64,000 nt of DNA from Bacillus sp. 03113. GTDB lineage: Bacteria > Bacillota > Bacilli > Bacillales > Cytobacillaceae. A program made the position numbers and the translations under genes. The notes below the pieces were generated by a model. The model did not search any database and was not told where the DNA came from. It saw nothing but the letters and a program-made list of their open reading frames with translations. This document shows, piece after piece, positions 53,299-62,812 of the stretch (position 1 is its first letter; every line of letters begins with the position of its first letter). Where the stretch lies: positions 1 through 64,000 of the forward strand of contig NZ_VATK01000013.1 of NCBI RefSeq assembly GCF_006546985.1. The letters run 5' to 3'.

Positions 53299-54900
53299 TT
53301 ATTCATTTCTCTTGTTCTTTGGAGGTGATGGTTGAAGCTGCTTTTTCTGACGCTGATTGTCTTGCTGTGAAAATAAGCGTGGCCGATTGGACATCGCCCA
53401 CCATGGCACTCTTATAAAAATGTCCTTTAAATTAGAAGGAATCAAGGGGGATAAAGGTGCTAAATAAGGGATGCCAAAGGAACGGATGCTAAGCATATGA
53501 ATTAAAATAGCAAAAAGCCCTGCGATGATGCCAAATAATCCTAAACTAGCAGCAAGGAGCATTAAACCAAATCGGATTAAACGTGCAGTAATCGAGATAT
53601 TTAAAATGGGAGCTACAAAATTTGAAATGGCTGTAAAAGAGACCATTATGACCATGGCAGCTGATACAAGCCCTGCTTGTACAGCAGCTTGCCCTAATAC
53701 GAGTGCTCCGACGATTGAAACTGCAGGTCCAATCGCTCTTGGCATACGAACTCCTGCTTCCCTTAGAAACTCAAATGTAAATTCCATTAGTAATGCTTCA
53801 ACAAACGCCGGAAAAGGGACACCTTCTCTTTGAGCGGATAGCCCAATTAATAAGGTTGTTGGCAGCATTTCTTGATGGAAAGTGGTTATTGCTATATATA
53901 TAGAAGGGAGTAGCATCGAAACAAAAAAGGCTATATATCTAAGGATACGAAGAAAAGTGGCGATATCATATCGTTGATAATAATCCTCGCTTGCTTGGAA
54001 AAAATTAAAAAAGGTGACAGGTGCAATTAATACAAATGGTGTTCCGTCAACTATGATGGCAATCTGCCCTTCCAATAGAGCCGCAGCTACTGAGTCTGGT
54101 CTTTCTGTATTCATTATAGTAGGGAAAGTAGTAGATGTTTGATCCTGAATAAACTCTTCGATATAACCACTTTCTAAAATACTATCAGTATCAATTCGAT
54201 CTAATCGATCCATAATTTCCGTCACGATTTTATCATTGGCGATGCCTTTTATATACATGACTGAAACATCTGTTTGTGTCAGCTTCCCAATTTTACGATC
54301 TATTTTCCAAAGGTTTGGAGTTTTAATTTTACTTCTTAGTAGTGCAATATTGGTGCCTATATTTTCTACAAATCCTTCTTTTGGACCACGGATCACTGTT
54401 TGGGAAGAAGGCTCCTCAACGCCTCTTTCTTTACGATTAGAAGAGCTGGCCATTATTCCTTTTGTACAGCCATCAACTAAAATAACCGTGTTCCCTGAAT
54501 GGATACTCGCCAATAGTGATTCCATATCATCTATCTCTTTAATACTGCCTATAGAAAGAATCTGATTTTTGATGATTTCTATTGGATCCTTTAATTCAGC
54601 ATCTTTAAGGTTTACTTTTTCATGACCTAACATAATCCCTAGCAAGACATCATTATTGATTAATTGAATATCGGATATTCCGCTGATATAGATAATTGCA
54701 GCTTTTTTTTGATTAAGAGCTATTGCTTGAACTTCTCGAATGGTAATATCTGTACTATTTCCTGTCTGTTCTTTAATTTCATTGATATTTAGTTGAAGGT
54801 CGTTGTTTAACGTTTGAGAGTCTTTCTGGATAAGAGCATTATTTCCTTGATCTGTTGCTTTTTTTTTAATCGGTTTTTTAGATTTCTTTTTAAGAAACAT
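53299..54900 (-). CDS. spore germination receptor A subunit (GerAA family)
   Basis: 533 residues. A ~250-residue N-terminal cytoplasmic domain (with DVSVMYIKGIAND and RIDTDSILESGYIEEF) is followed by four to five membrane helices containing QIAIIVDGTPFVLIAPVTFFNFFQ and the family hallmark RMPRAIGPAVSIVGALVLGQAAVQAGL (in two blocks). First gene of the operon. GerA subunits of this class form oligomeric channel-like assemblies that start germination. The C-terminal tail is Gln/Pro-rich. Confidence 0.95.
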   Translation of the reverse strand: MFLKKKSKKPIKKKATDQGNNALIQKDSQTLNNDLQLNINEIKEQTGNSTDITIREVQAIALNQKKAAIIYISGISDIQLINNDVLLGIMLGHEKVNLKDAELKDPIEIIKNQILSIGSIKEIDDMESLLASIHSGNTVILVDGCTKGIMASSSNRKERGVEEPSSQTVIRGPKEGFVENIGTNIALLRSKIKTPNLWKIDRKIGKLTQTDVSVMYIKGIANDKIVTEIMDRLDRIDTDSILESGYIEEFIQDQTSTTFPTIMNTERPDSVAAALLEGQIAIIVDGTPFVLIAPVTFFNFFQASEDYYQRYDIATFLRILRYIAFFVSMLLPSIYIAITTFHQEMLPTTLLIGLSAQREGVPFPAFVEALLMEFTFEFLREAGVRMPRAIGPAVSIVGALVLGQAAVQAGLVSAAMVIMVSFTAISNFVAPILNISITARLIRFGLMLLAASLGLFGIIAGLFAILIHMLSIRSFGIPYLAPLSPLIPSNLKDIFIRVPWWAMSNRPRLFSQQDNQRQKKQLQPSPPKNKRNE

Positions 54901-55079
54901 ATCTCACACCCATATCAATATTTATTTATTTTCATTATTCCTCGGACCTTTAGGAATATGCGATCATTTCTCTTTTTCCTAAGATGTAGATTAAAATATT
55001 GTATAAATATGTAAGATAATGATAATGTCAATATATGAAATGCGTGTAAATTTCAGATTAGAAAGGAAGTGAACATGTA

Positions 55080-55127
55080 GTGGATCAAATGGAAACGTTA
55101 CGTTACGATCTCACTTATAGAGGATGA
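55080..55127 (+). CDS. possible 15-residue leader peptide
   Basis: GTG at 55080 opens a 15-codon frame ending TGA, and the stop overlaps the next gene's ATG as ATGA. AGGAAGTG lies 8 bases upstream of the GTG, whereas the acetyltransferase ATG has only a poor site of its own. This suggests translational coupling. It is too short to support by composition. Confidence 0.25.
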   Translation: MDQMETLRYDLTYRG

Positions 55128-55978
55128 TTACATATAAAAGATGTAGTGAAGTAGAAAATGATTTAGTCTATCAAGCTTTTCGAGATGGATTTTCTGACTA
55201 TATGATCCAATTTAATCTGACTAAAGATCAATTCATCCAGCAGTTTTTTGGGCCGGAGGGGAATGCAACAGAACATTCTTTTATTGCGTTTCATGGAGAT
55301 GATCCTGTTGGATTAATGCTTGGCGGAATTAAAAACTATGAAAATGTAAAAACGATAAGATGTGGTGCATTAGCATTAAGTCCCAGCTATCGCGGGTTAG
55401 GAATTAGCAATGAGCTTTTTATTATGCACAAAGAAGAAGCAATCAAGCATGATTGTAGACAGCTTTTTCTTGAAGTTATTGTTGGTAATGATCGAGCTAT
55501 TAAATTTTATCAGAAGCTAGGTTATGAGAAGGTTTATGATATTTCTTTCTTTTCACTAAGGGATCTGTCAAAATTAAAAGATACGCCTCCTTCTAAAGAA
55601 ATAACGGTCAGCAGAATTTCATTTCAAGAGTTTGAACTGGCAGTAGATCGATGGAAGTACTTTCATATCAATTGGCAGAACGACATTGATTTTATGAGAG
55701 AAATAAAAAATGATGTCTATTATGGGGCGTACGTCCAAGAAAAATTAGTAGGCTGCCTTTGCATAAACAATATAGGGAAAATCAGCTGTATCATTGTGGA
55801 TCGTGATGTTCGAGGAAAAGGAGTTGCAACTCATTTACTTTATTCAGCTCATAAAGAGTTGGAATTTGTAAAAATGTCAATTGCTTTCCCGAATAATGGT
55901 CTATTAGCTGGATTTTTAAAGCATATTGGCTTTAAAAAAGATTCGATTGCGCAATACGAAATGTATTTAACATTATGA
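55124..55978 (+). CDS. tandem-GNAT acetyltransferase
   Basis: 284 residues with two GNAT modules. The N-terminal one (about 1-150) has LALSPSYRGLGISNELF and NDRAIKFYQKLGYEKV. The C-terminal one (about 160-284) has the shorter IIVDRDVRGKGVATHLL acetyl-CoA loop and LLAGFLKHIGFKKDS. Two-module GNATs usually have one active and one structural half. Substrate unknown. The start may depend on coupling to the small upstream frame. It is unrelated in orientation to the divergent germination operon. Confidence 0.83.
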   Translation: MITYKRCSEVENDLVYQAFRDGFSDYMIQFNLTKDQFIQQFFGPEGNATEHSFIAFHGDDPVGLMLGGIKNYENVKTIRCGALALSPSYRGLGISNELFIMHKEEAIKHDCRQLFLEVIVGNDRAIKFYQKLGYEKVYDISFFSLRDLSKLKDTPPSKEITVSRISFQEFELAVDRWKYFHINWQNDIDFMREIKNDVYYGAYVQEKLVGCLCINNIGKISCIIVDRDVRGKGVATHLLYSAHKELEFVKMSIAFPNNGLLAGFLKHIGFKKDSIAQYEMYLTL

Positions 55979-56100
55979 AGTAAGAAAGACTAATCTATGT
56001 TCATATAATGTCTGAACTCATACGATTAGCGTTTATATTAATTAGAAAATGAATACAATCAATATTAACTAGATTATATTGCTAGAAAGTCGAGGATCTT

Positions 56101-58182
56101 ATGAAACATTTACTTTCGATTTGGAAAGCATTCGCACGTTTTTGGAATAGCAAGCATCTGACTCAAGTACTTTTACTAATTACACTCGTCATTATCCTTT
56201 TGAATATTCTCCTTTTTGCTTTTTTAGCTCGTAGAGTCAATGTACAATCTTTAAAAGATGGGATCAATCAATCGACCATTATCTATGATAAAGATGGAGA
56301 TGTTGCCACTAGCATTAAAACCAATCGTACAGAAGGAGTTACGATTGAAGAATTACCTGACTATGTGAAAAATGCTGTTATTGCGATTGAGGATGAACGC
56401 TTTTATAAGCATCATGGTTTTGATGTGAAAGGAATTACCAGGGCTTTTATTAAAAATCTTTTTGCTGGAAGTATTACAGGGGGCGGAAGTACAATAACTC
56501 AGCAGCTGACAAAAAATGCTTTATTATCTCCGCAGCAAACCTATAAAAGAAAGATTGAAGAATTATTTCTGGCGGTTGAGATTGAAAAACATTATAAAAA
56601 AGATGAAATTTTGCAAATGTATTTAAATCAAGTTTATTTCGGCAGTGGTGCTTGGGGAATCGATGAAGCTTCAAAAAAATATTTTAATAAAGATATTGAG
56701 AATGTTACGGTGAGCGAAGCTGCTTTAATGGCAGGTCTATTGCAGGCTCCCTCTGCTCTGAATCCTTTCAATCACTACGATCGAGCAATTCAAAGAAGAA
56801 ATATTGTGTTAAGTAAAATGAAAGAAGAAGGATTTATTTCAGCTTCTGAATATGAGAAAGCGAAAAAAGAGAACATCGTCCTTAAAGATGGTGGAGGTAA
56901 CTTTATTGATCGTAAATATCCATATTATGTAGATGCAGTCATTGATGAGGCAATTAACAAATACGGACTTACTCAAGAAGAAATCCTAACAAGAGGATAT
57001 AGTATTTATACGGAAATGGATCAAAACATTCAAACATCAGTTGAAAATCTATATAAACAAAATTACCTATTCCCGAGAAGTAAGGATAAGGTTCTTATTC
57101 AAAGTGGAGCTGTTTTATTAGATCCAAGCACAGGCGGGGTTAGAGGTCTCGTTGGCGGAAGGGGAAAAACTGTTTTTCGAGGGTTTAATCGAGCGACTCA
57201 TTTGAAAGCTCAGCCAGGATCAACGATGAAGCCTCTTGCTGTTTATACACCAGCTCTTGAGGAAGGCTACACCTATTCTTCTACTCTAAAGGATGAAAAA
57301 ATTCAATATGGAAGCTACACGCCAGAAAATTTTTCGAAAACATATAAAGGCGAGGTTCCAATGTATGAGGCTATTGAGGACTCGCTTAATGCACCAGCAG
57401 TATGGCTATTGAATGAGATTGGATTAGAAAAGGGATTAGACTCGCTAAGAAGATATGGAATTCCTTTGGATAAAGAAGATGAATATTTAGGAGTGGCATT
57501 AGGCGGGATGCATAAAGGGATATCACCTCTCCAACTGGCAGAAGCATATACAACCTTTCCGAATGGAGGAAAGCGAAGTGAAGGTCACTTAATCACTAAA
57601 ATCGTGGGTCCAACAGGAGATGTGCTGGTTGACTATAAGCCAAAAACAACTAAGGTTACTTCGAAAGCTGTTGCAGATGAGATGACCTCCATGTTGTTAA
57701 ATGTCGTTGAAACTGGAACGGGGAAAGGCACACAGCTCCTTGATGTACCACTAGCCGGGAAATCAGGATCAACTCAGCTGCCCTATGCTAATATAAATGG
57801 AACGAAGGATCAATGGTTTGTGGGATATACACCAAATTTAGTTGGAGCGGTATGGCTTGGCTATGATCAAACAGATCAAACACATTATTTAAGCAGCAGA
57901 AGCTCAGAAAACGTAATACCGATTTTTAAAGCAGTGATGAAAAAATCTACATCTTTTGTAGAACCTGCTTCATTTGATGTTCAATCTGTGAATGATGTTC
58001 TAGCAGGTAAGGAAAAAAAAGAAATAACGGAGGAAGCGATTGAACAAAGAGCGAAGGAAATAAAAAAGGAGTTTCAGGAAAAAAGCGACCAATGGAAACA
58101 AACCATTGATGAATCTACGAAGGAAGGTCAATCCATCGGACAAAAATTAAAAGAAAAGATAAAAGAGATATTTAACCAATAA
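56101..58182 (+). CDS. pbpG: class A penicillin-binding protein, PbpG (PBP2d)-like
   Basis: 693 residues, the length of B. subtilis PbpG. One N-terminal membrane helix is followed by a glycosyltransferase domain (about 70-235) with EDERFYKHHG, GGSTITQQLTKN and KIEELFLAVEIE. The transpeptidase domain (about 325-620) has S-T-M-K (GSTMKPLAVY), SLN (EDSLNAP) and KSG (GKSGST). PbpG works with PbpF in cortex/germ-cell-wall synthesis and is forespore-expressed. A GAATA...TTATATT pair upstream (56048-56080) is a weak sigma-F/G candidate. The C-terminal tail is a charged helix. Confidence 0.9.
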   Translation: MKHLLSIWKAFARFWNSKHLTQVLLLITLVIILLNILLFAFLARRVNVQSLKDGINQSTIIYDKDGDVATSIKTNRTEGVTIEELPDYVKNAVIAIEDERFYKHHGFDVKGITRAFIKNLFAGSITGGGSTITQQLTKNALLSPQQTYKRKIEELFLAVEIEKHYKKDEILQMYLNQVYFGSGAWGIDEASKKYFNKDIENVTVSEAALMAGLLQAPSALNPFNHYDRAIQRRNIVLSKMKEEGFISASEYEKAKKENIVLKDGGGNFIDRKYPYYVDAVIDEAINKYGLTQEEILTRGYSIYTEMDQNIQTSVENLYKQNYLFPRSKDKVLIQSGAVLLDPSTGGVRGLVGGRGKTVFRGFNRATHLKAQPGSTMKPLAVYTPALEEGYTYSSTLKDEKIQYGSYTPENFSKTYKGEVPMYEAIEDSLNAPAVWLLNEIGLEKGLDSLRRYGIPLDKEDEYLGVALGGMHKGISPLQLAEAYTTFPNGGKRSEGHLITKIVGPTGDVLVDYKPKTTKVTSKAVADEMTSMLLNVVETGTGKGTQLLDVPLAGKSGSTQLPYANINGTKDQWFVGYTPNLVGAVWLGYDQTDQTHYLSSRSSENVIPIFKAVMKKSTSFVEPASFDVQSVNDVLAGKEKKEITEEAIEQRAKEIKKEFQEKSDQWKQTIDESTKEGQSIGQKLKEKIKEIFNQ

Positions 58183-58189
58183 GGAAATA

Positions 58190-58373
58190 AGAAAAGCGCA
58201 AGGCGCCCGCCTATCGGAGAAAGCACAAGACGAATCACACAGAAAATCCTGATTTTTGGAGTGATTTGGCTAGACTTTCGCCGATGGCGCCTGGCCGATT
58301 AAGTACGCCACGTCCTGTGGCAACATCGGCACTAGTACGTCCTGTACGTCGGAGCTAGACACCAGTCGGACTT
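58190..58373 (+). repeat. dispersed intergenic repeat, GC-richer family, copy 2
   Basis: Begins AGAAAAGCGCAAGGCGCC eight bases after the pbpG stop, and its GC content is visibly above the neighbourhood. Internal pairs are CGCCTATCGG/CCGATGGCG, and CACTAGTACGTCCTGTACGTCGG forms a core also found, altered, in the elements at 23.6 and 44.6 kb. It has no coding potential. Confidence 0.7.
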
Positions 58374-58400
58374 CAGAAACTTATACTATCTTATCCTTTG

Positions 58401-58439
58401 AAAAAAGAGTGTAAATGTCAGTCATTTCACTCTTTTTTT
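58401..58439 (+). terminator. terminator downstream of pbpG
   Basis: AAAAAGAGTG...AAATG pairs with CATTT-CACTCTTTTT and ends in a T run. Confidence 0.85.
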
Positions 58440-58892
58440 AATACAAATATCTACATAATGCTTGTATATCCTATATGGTCTCTGTGATAATAGAATAGAT
58501 CATAAAAATGATATTCATAGTGATAGAGGTTAAATTGTGACAAAAGTCACCATACATAGACTGAGTGAAAATAAAGATAAACTATTTTATCCTAGTTTTT
58601 TACCAACAAATAATATGAACATCATACTCTCTTTATGTAATAGGCATAAGAAAATGTCGATTTTTTTATGTTTTTTTGGTGTGAAAGCATTCATTTAATT
58701 ACCAATTTTTAACTTGCGAATTTTGTCACAATTTATTGTTTACATTTATGTTATTATCATGTAGGTAGTGTTTACATTTCTTAATAGCTAACAATCTATT
58801 AATATTGTGTCATTTTTATGAACTAAACTGTATATCCAAGTTTTAACGTGTGAATAATTACACAAATTTTTTTACCGAAAGGAGCAAATGAT
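58440..58892 (+). promoter_or_regulatory. qox upstream region with Fnr-like site
   Basis: With the repeat and terminator before it, this completes the 710-base gap before qoxA. TGTGA-CAAAAG-TCACC (58536-58551) fits the Fnr/CRP consensus TGTGA-N6-TCACA except for the last base. Further TTGTCACAA and TGTGTCA motifs lie at 58728 and 58806. TTTACA hexamers at 58741 and 58771 could serve as -35 boxes, but no clean -10 could be fixed. No gene seen. Confidence 0.45.
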
Positions 58893-59873
58893 ATGAAGTC
58901 GACAAAGGGCTTTATCGTTTCACTTATGGCAATCATTCTTATTATGATTTTAAGCGGATGTGAAATGGTTGTATTTCAGCCACAGGGACCTGCTGCAAGA
59001 AGCATTTTAGATTTAATCAACTGGTCATTGATCTTTATGCTGATTATTGTCGTTGTTGTATTTGGTTTATTCGGTTATATCGTTTGGAAATACCGAGCAA
59101 AACCAGAAAATAAAGATTATGAACCACCTGAGGAACATGGAAATATGGTTTTAGAAGTGATCTGGACTGCGATTCCAATCCTGATTGTTATAGCTCTAAC
59201 CATTCCTACTGTGAAAACTCTTTATGATTTAGAGAAGGTTCCAAAAGGTTATGAAGATAAGGAGCCACTAGTTATTCATGTTACATCAGCGGATTGGAAA
59301 TGGATCTTTAGCTATCCTGAGGAAGGGATTGAAACAGTTAACTATGTGAATATTCCTGAAGATCGACCTGTACAATTTAAGCTAACTTCTGCTGGAACGA
59401 TGCAGTCATTTTGGGTTCCTGCTTTAGCTGGACAAAAATATACAATGAATCAATCACAAACGGAGCTTTATGTTGTCGCTGACCATGAAGGTTCTTATGT
59501 GGGGAAAAATACAAACTTTAATGGCCGCGGTTATGCCGGAATGGAATTCGAAGTCGAATCTCAAAATCCAGAGGATTTTGATAAATGGGTACAAGAGGTA
59601 AAAGACAAAGCACCGAAGCTGACAGAAGAAAAGTATAAAGAAATTCTTGAACCAACTCACTTAGGGCGCTTATCTTACTCAAATACTCACCTAGAATGGA
59701 TTGACCATGCTGATCACAATTCTGAACTTTACTTAAATCCTAAAATGTACAAAACACATGGTTATCAAGGGAAAATATTTGACGAAGAAGATCAAAATAT
59801 GAATCATGATGAAATGAATCATGAGAATATGGATCAAAAAGACTCACATGGGGGTGAACATGATGGGCACTAA
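58893..59873 (+). CDS. qoxA: aa3-type menaquinol oxidase subunit II
   Basis: 326 residues. The lipoprotein signal is LIMILSGCEMV, then two membrane helices and a cupredoxin-like outer domain. The CuA ligand set of cytochrome c oxidase subunit II is absent, as expected of a quinol oxidase (the region around SAGTMQSFWVPALAGQKY lacks the paired cysteines). The C-terminal tail is His/Asp/Met-rich (NMNHDEMNHENMDQ). The ribosome site is GAAAGGAGC. First gene of qoxABCD, a terminal oxidase that pumps protons. Confidence 0.95.
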   Translation: MKSTKGFIVSLMAIILIMILSGCEMVVFQPQGPAARSILDLINWSLIFMLIIVVVVFGLFGYIVWKYRAKPENKDYEPPEEHGNMVLEVIWTAIPILIVIALTIPTVKTLYDLEKVPKGYEDKEPLVIHVTSADWKWIFSYPEEGIETVNYVNIPEDRPVQFKLTSAGTMQSFWVPALAGQKYTMNQSQTELYVVADHEGSYVGKNTNFNGRGYAGMEFEVESQNPEDFDKWVQEVKDKAPKLTEEKYKEILEPTHLGRLSYSNTHLEWIDHADHNSELYLNPKMYKTHGYQGKIFDEEDQNMNHDEMNHENMDQKDSHGGEHDGH

Positions 59874-61824
59874 TGAGTTCTTAAAAGAATTTTTTATGCT
59901 TAATGGAGATCCATTAATTATTGGATCGCAAATTGCCATTGCGCTAACTACAATTGCTCTTTTTGGTGGAATCACTTATTTTAAAAAGTGGAACTATTTA
60001 TGGAAAGAATGGTTAACGACTGTTGATCATAAACGAATTGGAATTATGTACATTCTAGCTGGAGTACTTATGTTCTTCCGTGGTGGAATGGATGGCTTGC
60101 TTATGAAAGCACAAACAGCAAGGCCTGAAATGAAGTTTCTCGATGCACAGCACTATAATGAGATTTTTACTACTCACGGTGTTGTTATGATTCTTTTTAT
60201 GGCTATGCCATTATTAATCGGGCTCATGAACGTTGTTGTTCCTCTTCAAATTGGAGCAAGAGACGTAGCATTTCCTCAATTAAATGCATTAAGCTTTTGG
60301 TTGTTTTTCAGTGGAGCTATGTTATTTAATATTTCCTTCGTTATCGGAGGATCACCTGACGCAGGATGGACAGCTTATTTTCCACTAGCTGGTAAAGAGT
60401 TTAGTCCGGGGATCGGTAATAATTATTATGCGATTGCGATTCAAATTGCCGGGATTGGGACATTGATGACTGGGATTAACTTCATTGTGACGATCCTAAA
60501 AATGAGAGCAAAAGGCATGACATTGATGAGAATGCCAATGTTCACTTGGACGATTTTAATTACGGCAATTATCATTGTAGCAGCATTTCCAATCATTACA
60601 GTTGCTTTAGCATTAATGACATTTGACCGTATGTTTGGCACGCACTTCTTTACCTTATCAGGCGACGGACTAGATATGCTATGGGCTAATCTATTCTGGT
60701 TATGGGGGCATCCAGAGGTTTACATTGTTGTCCTTCCAGCGTTTGGTATGTTCTCAGAAGTCATTTCAACTTTTTCGAAAAAAACCCTTTATGGCTATTC
60801 ATCCATGATCGCTTCGATTGTTGGAATTGCATTTTTAAGTATGATTGTTTGGGTTCACCATTTCTTTACAATGGGGACAGGACCGGCTGTTAACTCAGTG
60901 TTCTCTATTACAACGATGCTAATTGCAGTGCCAACAGGGGTTAAAATATTTAACTGGCTCTTTACGATGAGAAAAGGGCGCATTGAGTTTACAACCGCTA
61001 TGTTATGGTCATTAGCTTTTGTTCCTTGCTTTATCATTGGTGGGGTAACAGGGGTTATGCTTGCGATGGCAGCAGCAGATTTTCAATATCATAATACGTT
61101 GTTCTTGGTAGCACATTTCCATTATGTACTAATTCCAGGGGTTGTATTTGCGGTATTTGCTGGCTTGTATTATTGGTGGCCAAAAATGTTCGGTCATATG
61201 TTGAATGAAAAACTAGGAAAATGGCATTTCTGGTTATTCACGATCGGATTTAATGTTACGTTCTTCCCAATGTTCTTCTTAGGATTAAAAGGAGCGGTAA
61301 GACGTGCGTACACATTCTCAGCTGAATCAGGATTTTCAAGCCTGTTCTTACTTTCCGCTATTGGATCAGTCATTTTAGCTGCTGGCTTTGCCGTGTTCTG
61401 TTATAACATTTACTGGAGTGCACGTTATGCAGATCGAAACATTTCTCATGATCCATGGGATGCAAGAACGCTTGAATGGTATACAGCATCACCAGTTCAG
61501 CATTATAACTTTGCCAAAGTACCAGAAATTAAATCATTAGACGCTTTCTGGCACATGAAGAAAAATAAAGAAAGCTTGAAGCTAAAAGATAGTGAAATTG
61601 AAGAAATTCATATGCCAAGCAATTCAGGTGTACCATTCTTTATGTGTGTGATGTTTGGAATTGTTGGTTTCTTCCTTGTATTTGAGTGGTTTATCCCAGC
61701 TGCAATTGCGACACTCGGAATTGTTGCAGGATTAGTAATTCGTTCCTTTGATTATAATGAGGGCTATCATGTTAAGGTAGACGAGATTAAGGAAACGGAA
61801 CGTGCATGGAGAGGTGAAGAATAA
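59860..61824 (+). CDS. qoxB: aa3-type menaquinol oxidase subunit I
   Basis: About 654 residues, haem-copper oxidase core with ~14-15 membrane helices. Ligands are visible: haem a histidine in IFTTHGVVMILF, CuB histidine and cross-linked tyrosine in WGHPEVYIVVLP, CuB pair in VWVHHFFT, haem a3/a histidines in VAHFHYVLIPG. The ATG at 59860 (or 59863) has GGGGGTG upstream and overlaps the end of qoxA by 14 bases; the in-frame ATG at 59821 is unlikely. Confidence 0.96.
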   Translation: MMGTNEFLKEFFMLNGDPLIIGSQIAIALTTIALFGGITYFKKWNYLWKEWLTTVDHKRIGIMYILAGVLMFFRGGMDGLLMKAQTARPEMKFLDAQHYNEIFTTHGVVMILFMAMPLLIGLMNVVVPLQIGARDVAFPQLNALSFWLFFSGAMLFNISFVIGGSPDAGWTAYFPLAGKEFSPGIGNNYYAIAIQIAGIGTLMTGINFIVTILKMRAKGMTLMRMPMFTWTILITAIIIVAAFPIITVALALMTFDRMFGTHFFTLSGDGLDMLWANLFWLWGHPEVYIVVLPAFGMFSEVISTFSKKTLYGYSSMIASIVGIAFLSMIVWVHHFFTMGTGPAVNSVFSITTMLIAVPTGVKIFNWLFTMRKGRIEFTTAMLWSLAFVPCFIIGGVTGVMLAMAAADFQYHNTLFLVAHFHYVLIPGVVFAVFAGLYYWWPKMFGHMLNEKLGKWHFWLFTIGFNVTFFPMFFLGLKGAVRRAYTFSAESGFSSLFLLSAIGSVILAAGFAVFCYNIYWSARYADRNISHDPWDARTLEWYTASPVQHYNFAKVPEIKSLDAFWHMKKNKESLKLKDSEIEEIHMPSNSGVPFFMCVMFGIVGFFLVFEWFIPAAIATLGIVAGLVIRSFDYNEGYHVKVDEIKETERAWRGEE

Positions 61825-62426
61825 TGGCAGGAAAAGTCGATACATCTTTACCATTAGAATATCAAACGGAACAAGACAGAATGACGATCTTAGGATTCTG
61901 GATTTTCTTAGGAGCAGAAATCGTTTTATTCTCTACATTGTTCGGGGTACATGGAGTATTAAAGAACGGTTTTGCGGGAGGACCAACTCCTGATGATATT
62001 TTCGTATTAAAAGATGTACTAATTGAAACGTTGCTACTATTGGTAAGTAGCTTTACTTGCGGTCTAGCAATCTTTGAAATGAGACGCCATAATTTAAAAG
62101 GATTACTTACTTGGCTTGTCATTACATTATTGCTAGGTGCTGGGTTTATTTTCATGGAAGTAAGTGAGTTTATTCATTATGTTCATGAAGGTGCAACAAT
62201 GCAAAGAAGTGCCTTCTTATCTAGCTTTTTCGTGCTATTAGGTACGCATGGAGCACACGTTAGCTTGGGGATTGGCTGGGCTATTTTGATTATTATTCAA
62301 TTAGTCAAAAGAGGATTAACGCCAACGACAGCTCGTAAAACCTTTATCATTGGTTTGTATTGGCATTTCCTTGATGTTGTTTGGATTTTTATCTTTACAT
62401 TCGTTTATTTAGCAAGGATGGTGTGA
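61824..62426 (+). CDS. qoxC: aa3-type menaquinol oxidase subunit III
   Basis: 200 residues, five membrane helices, CoxC family: GFWIFLGAEIVLFSTLF, RSAFLSSFFVLLGTHGAHVSLG and the last helix YWHFLDVVWIFIFTFVYL. The ATG overlaps the qoxB stop by one base (TAATG), so translation is coupled. GGAGAGGTG is inside the qoxB end. Confidence 0.96.
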   Translation: MAGKVDTSLPLEYQTEQDRMTILGFWIFLGAEIVLFSTLFGVHGVLKNGFAGGPTPDDIFVLKDVLIETLLLLVSSFTCGLAIFEMRRHNLKGLLTWLVITLLLGAGFIFMEVSEFIHYVHEGATMQRSAFLSSFFVLLGTHGAHVSLGIGWAILIIIQLVKRGLTPTTARKTFIIGLYWHFLDVVWIFIFTFVYLARMV

Positions 62427-62430
62427 TCGC

Positions 62431-62745
62431 ATGGCAAATAATAATCATAAATCTCCGATCAGTCACATCGTTGGTTTTCTGCTGTCGTTAATTTTAACTT
62501 TTGGAGCAATAGTAGTAGCGTTAAAAACTTCATTGCCAAAAACAGCAATTATTTGGATAATTGGAACATTAGCTGTAATTCAAGCAGGTCTTCAATTATT
62601 TATGTTTATGCATATGAATGAAGGGAAAGATGGAAAGGTTCAAACCATCAATATTATTTATGCCTTCATTTGTGCCTTTATTATTGTAGCAGGTTCTATT
62701 TGGGTAATGGCTTCAGGACATAGCCACTACAATATGAAAATGTAA
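62431..62745 (+). CDS. qoxD: aa3-type menaquinol oxidase subunit IV
   Basis: 104 residues, three membrane helices, CyoD/QoxD family: HIVGFLLSLILTFGAIVVAL and VIQAGLQLFMFMHMNEGKDG. It lies 4 bases after qoxC. It probably assists assembly of subunits I and III. Last gene of the operon; a long hairpin follows. Confidence 0.95.
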   Translation: MANNNHKSPISHIVGFLLSLILTFGAIVVALKTSLPKTAIIWIIGTLAVIQAGLQLFMFMHMNEGKDGKVQTINIIYAFICAFIIVAGSIWVMASGHSHYNMKM

Positions 62746-62812
62746 TGATATTTAATATGTAATAGTTATCATTACTAAAGAATTTAAATAACCATCGTTA
62801 TCTGATACTTCC

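Noticed and set aside
53525-53833. Plus-strand open frame of 102 codons inside the gerA-type gene
   Set aside because: Mirrors a strongly conserved membrane segment on the other strand; low-complexity hydrophobic shadow.
58893-59873. Cytochrome c oxidase subunit II (ctaC)
   Set aside because: The CuA ligand cysteines are missing and the four-gene order matches quinol oxidase qoxABCD.
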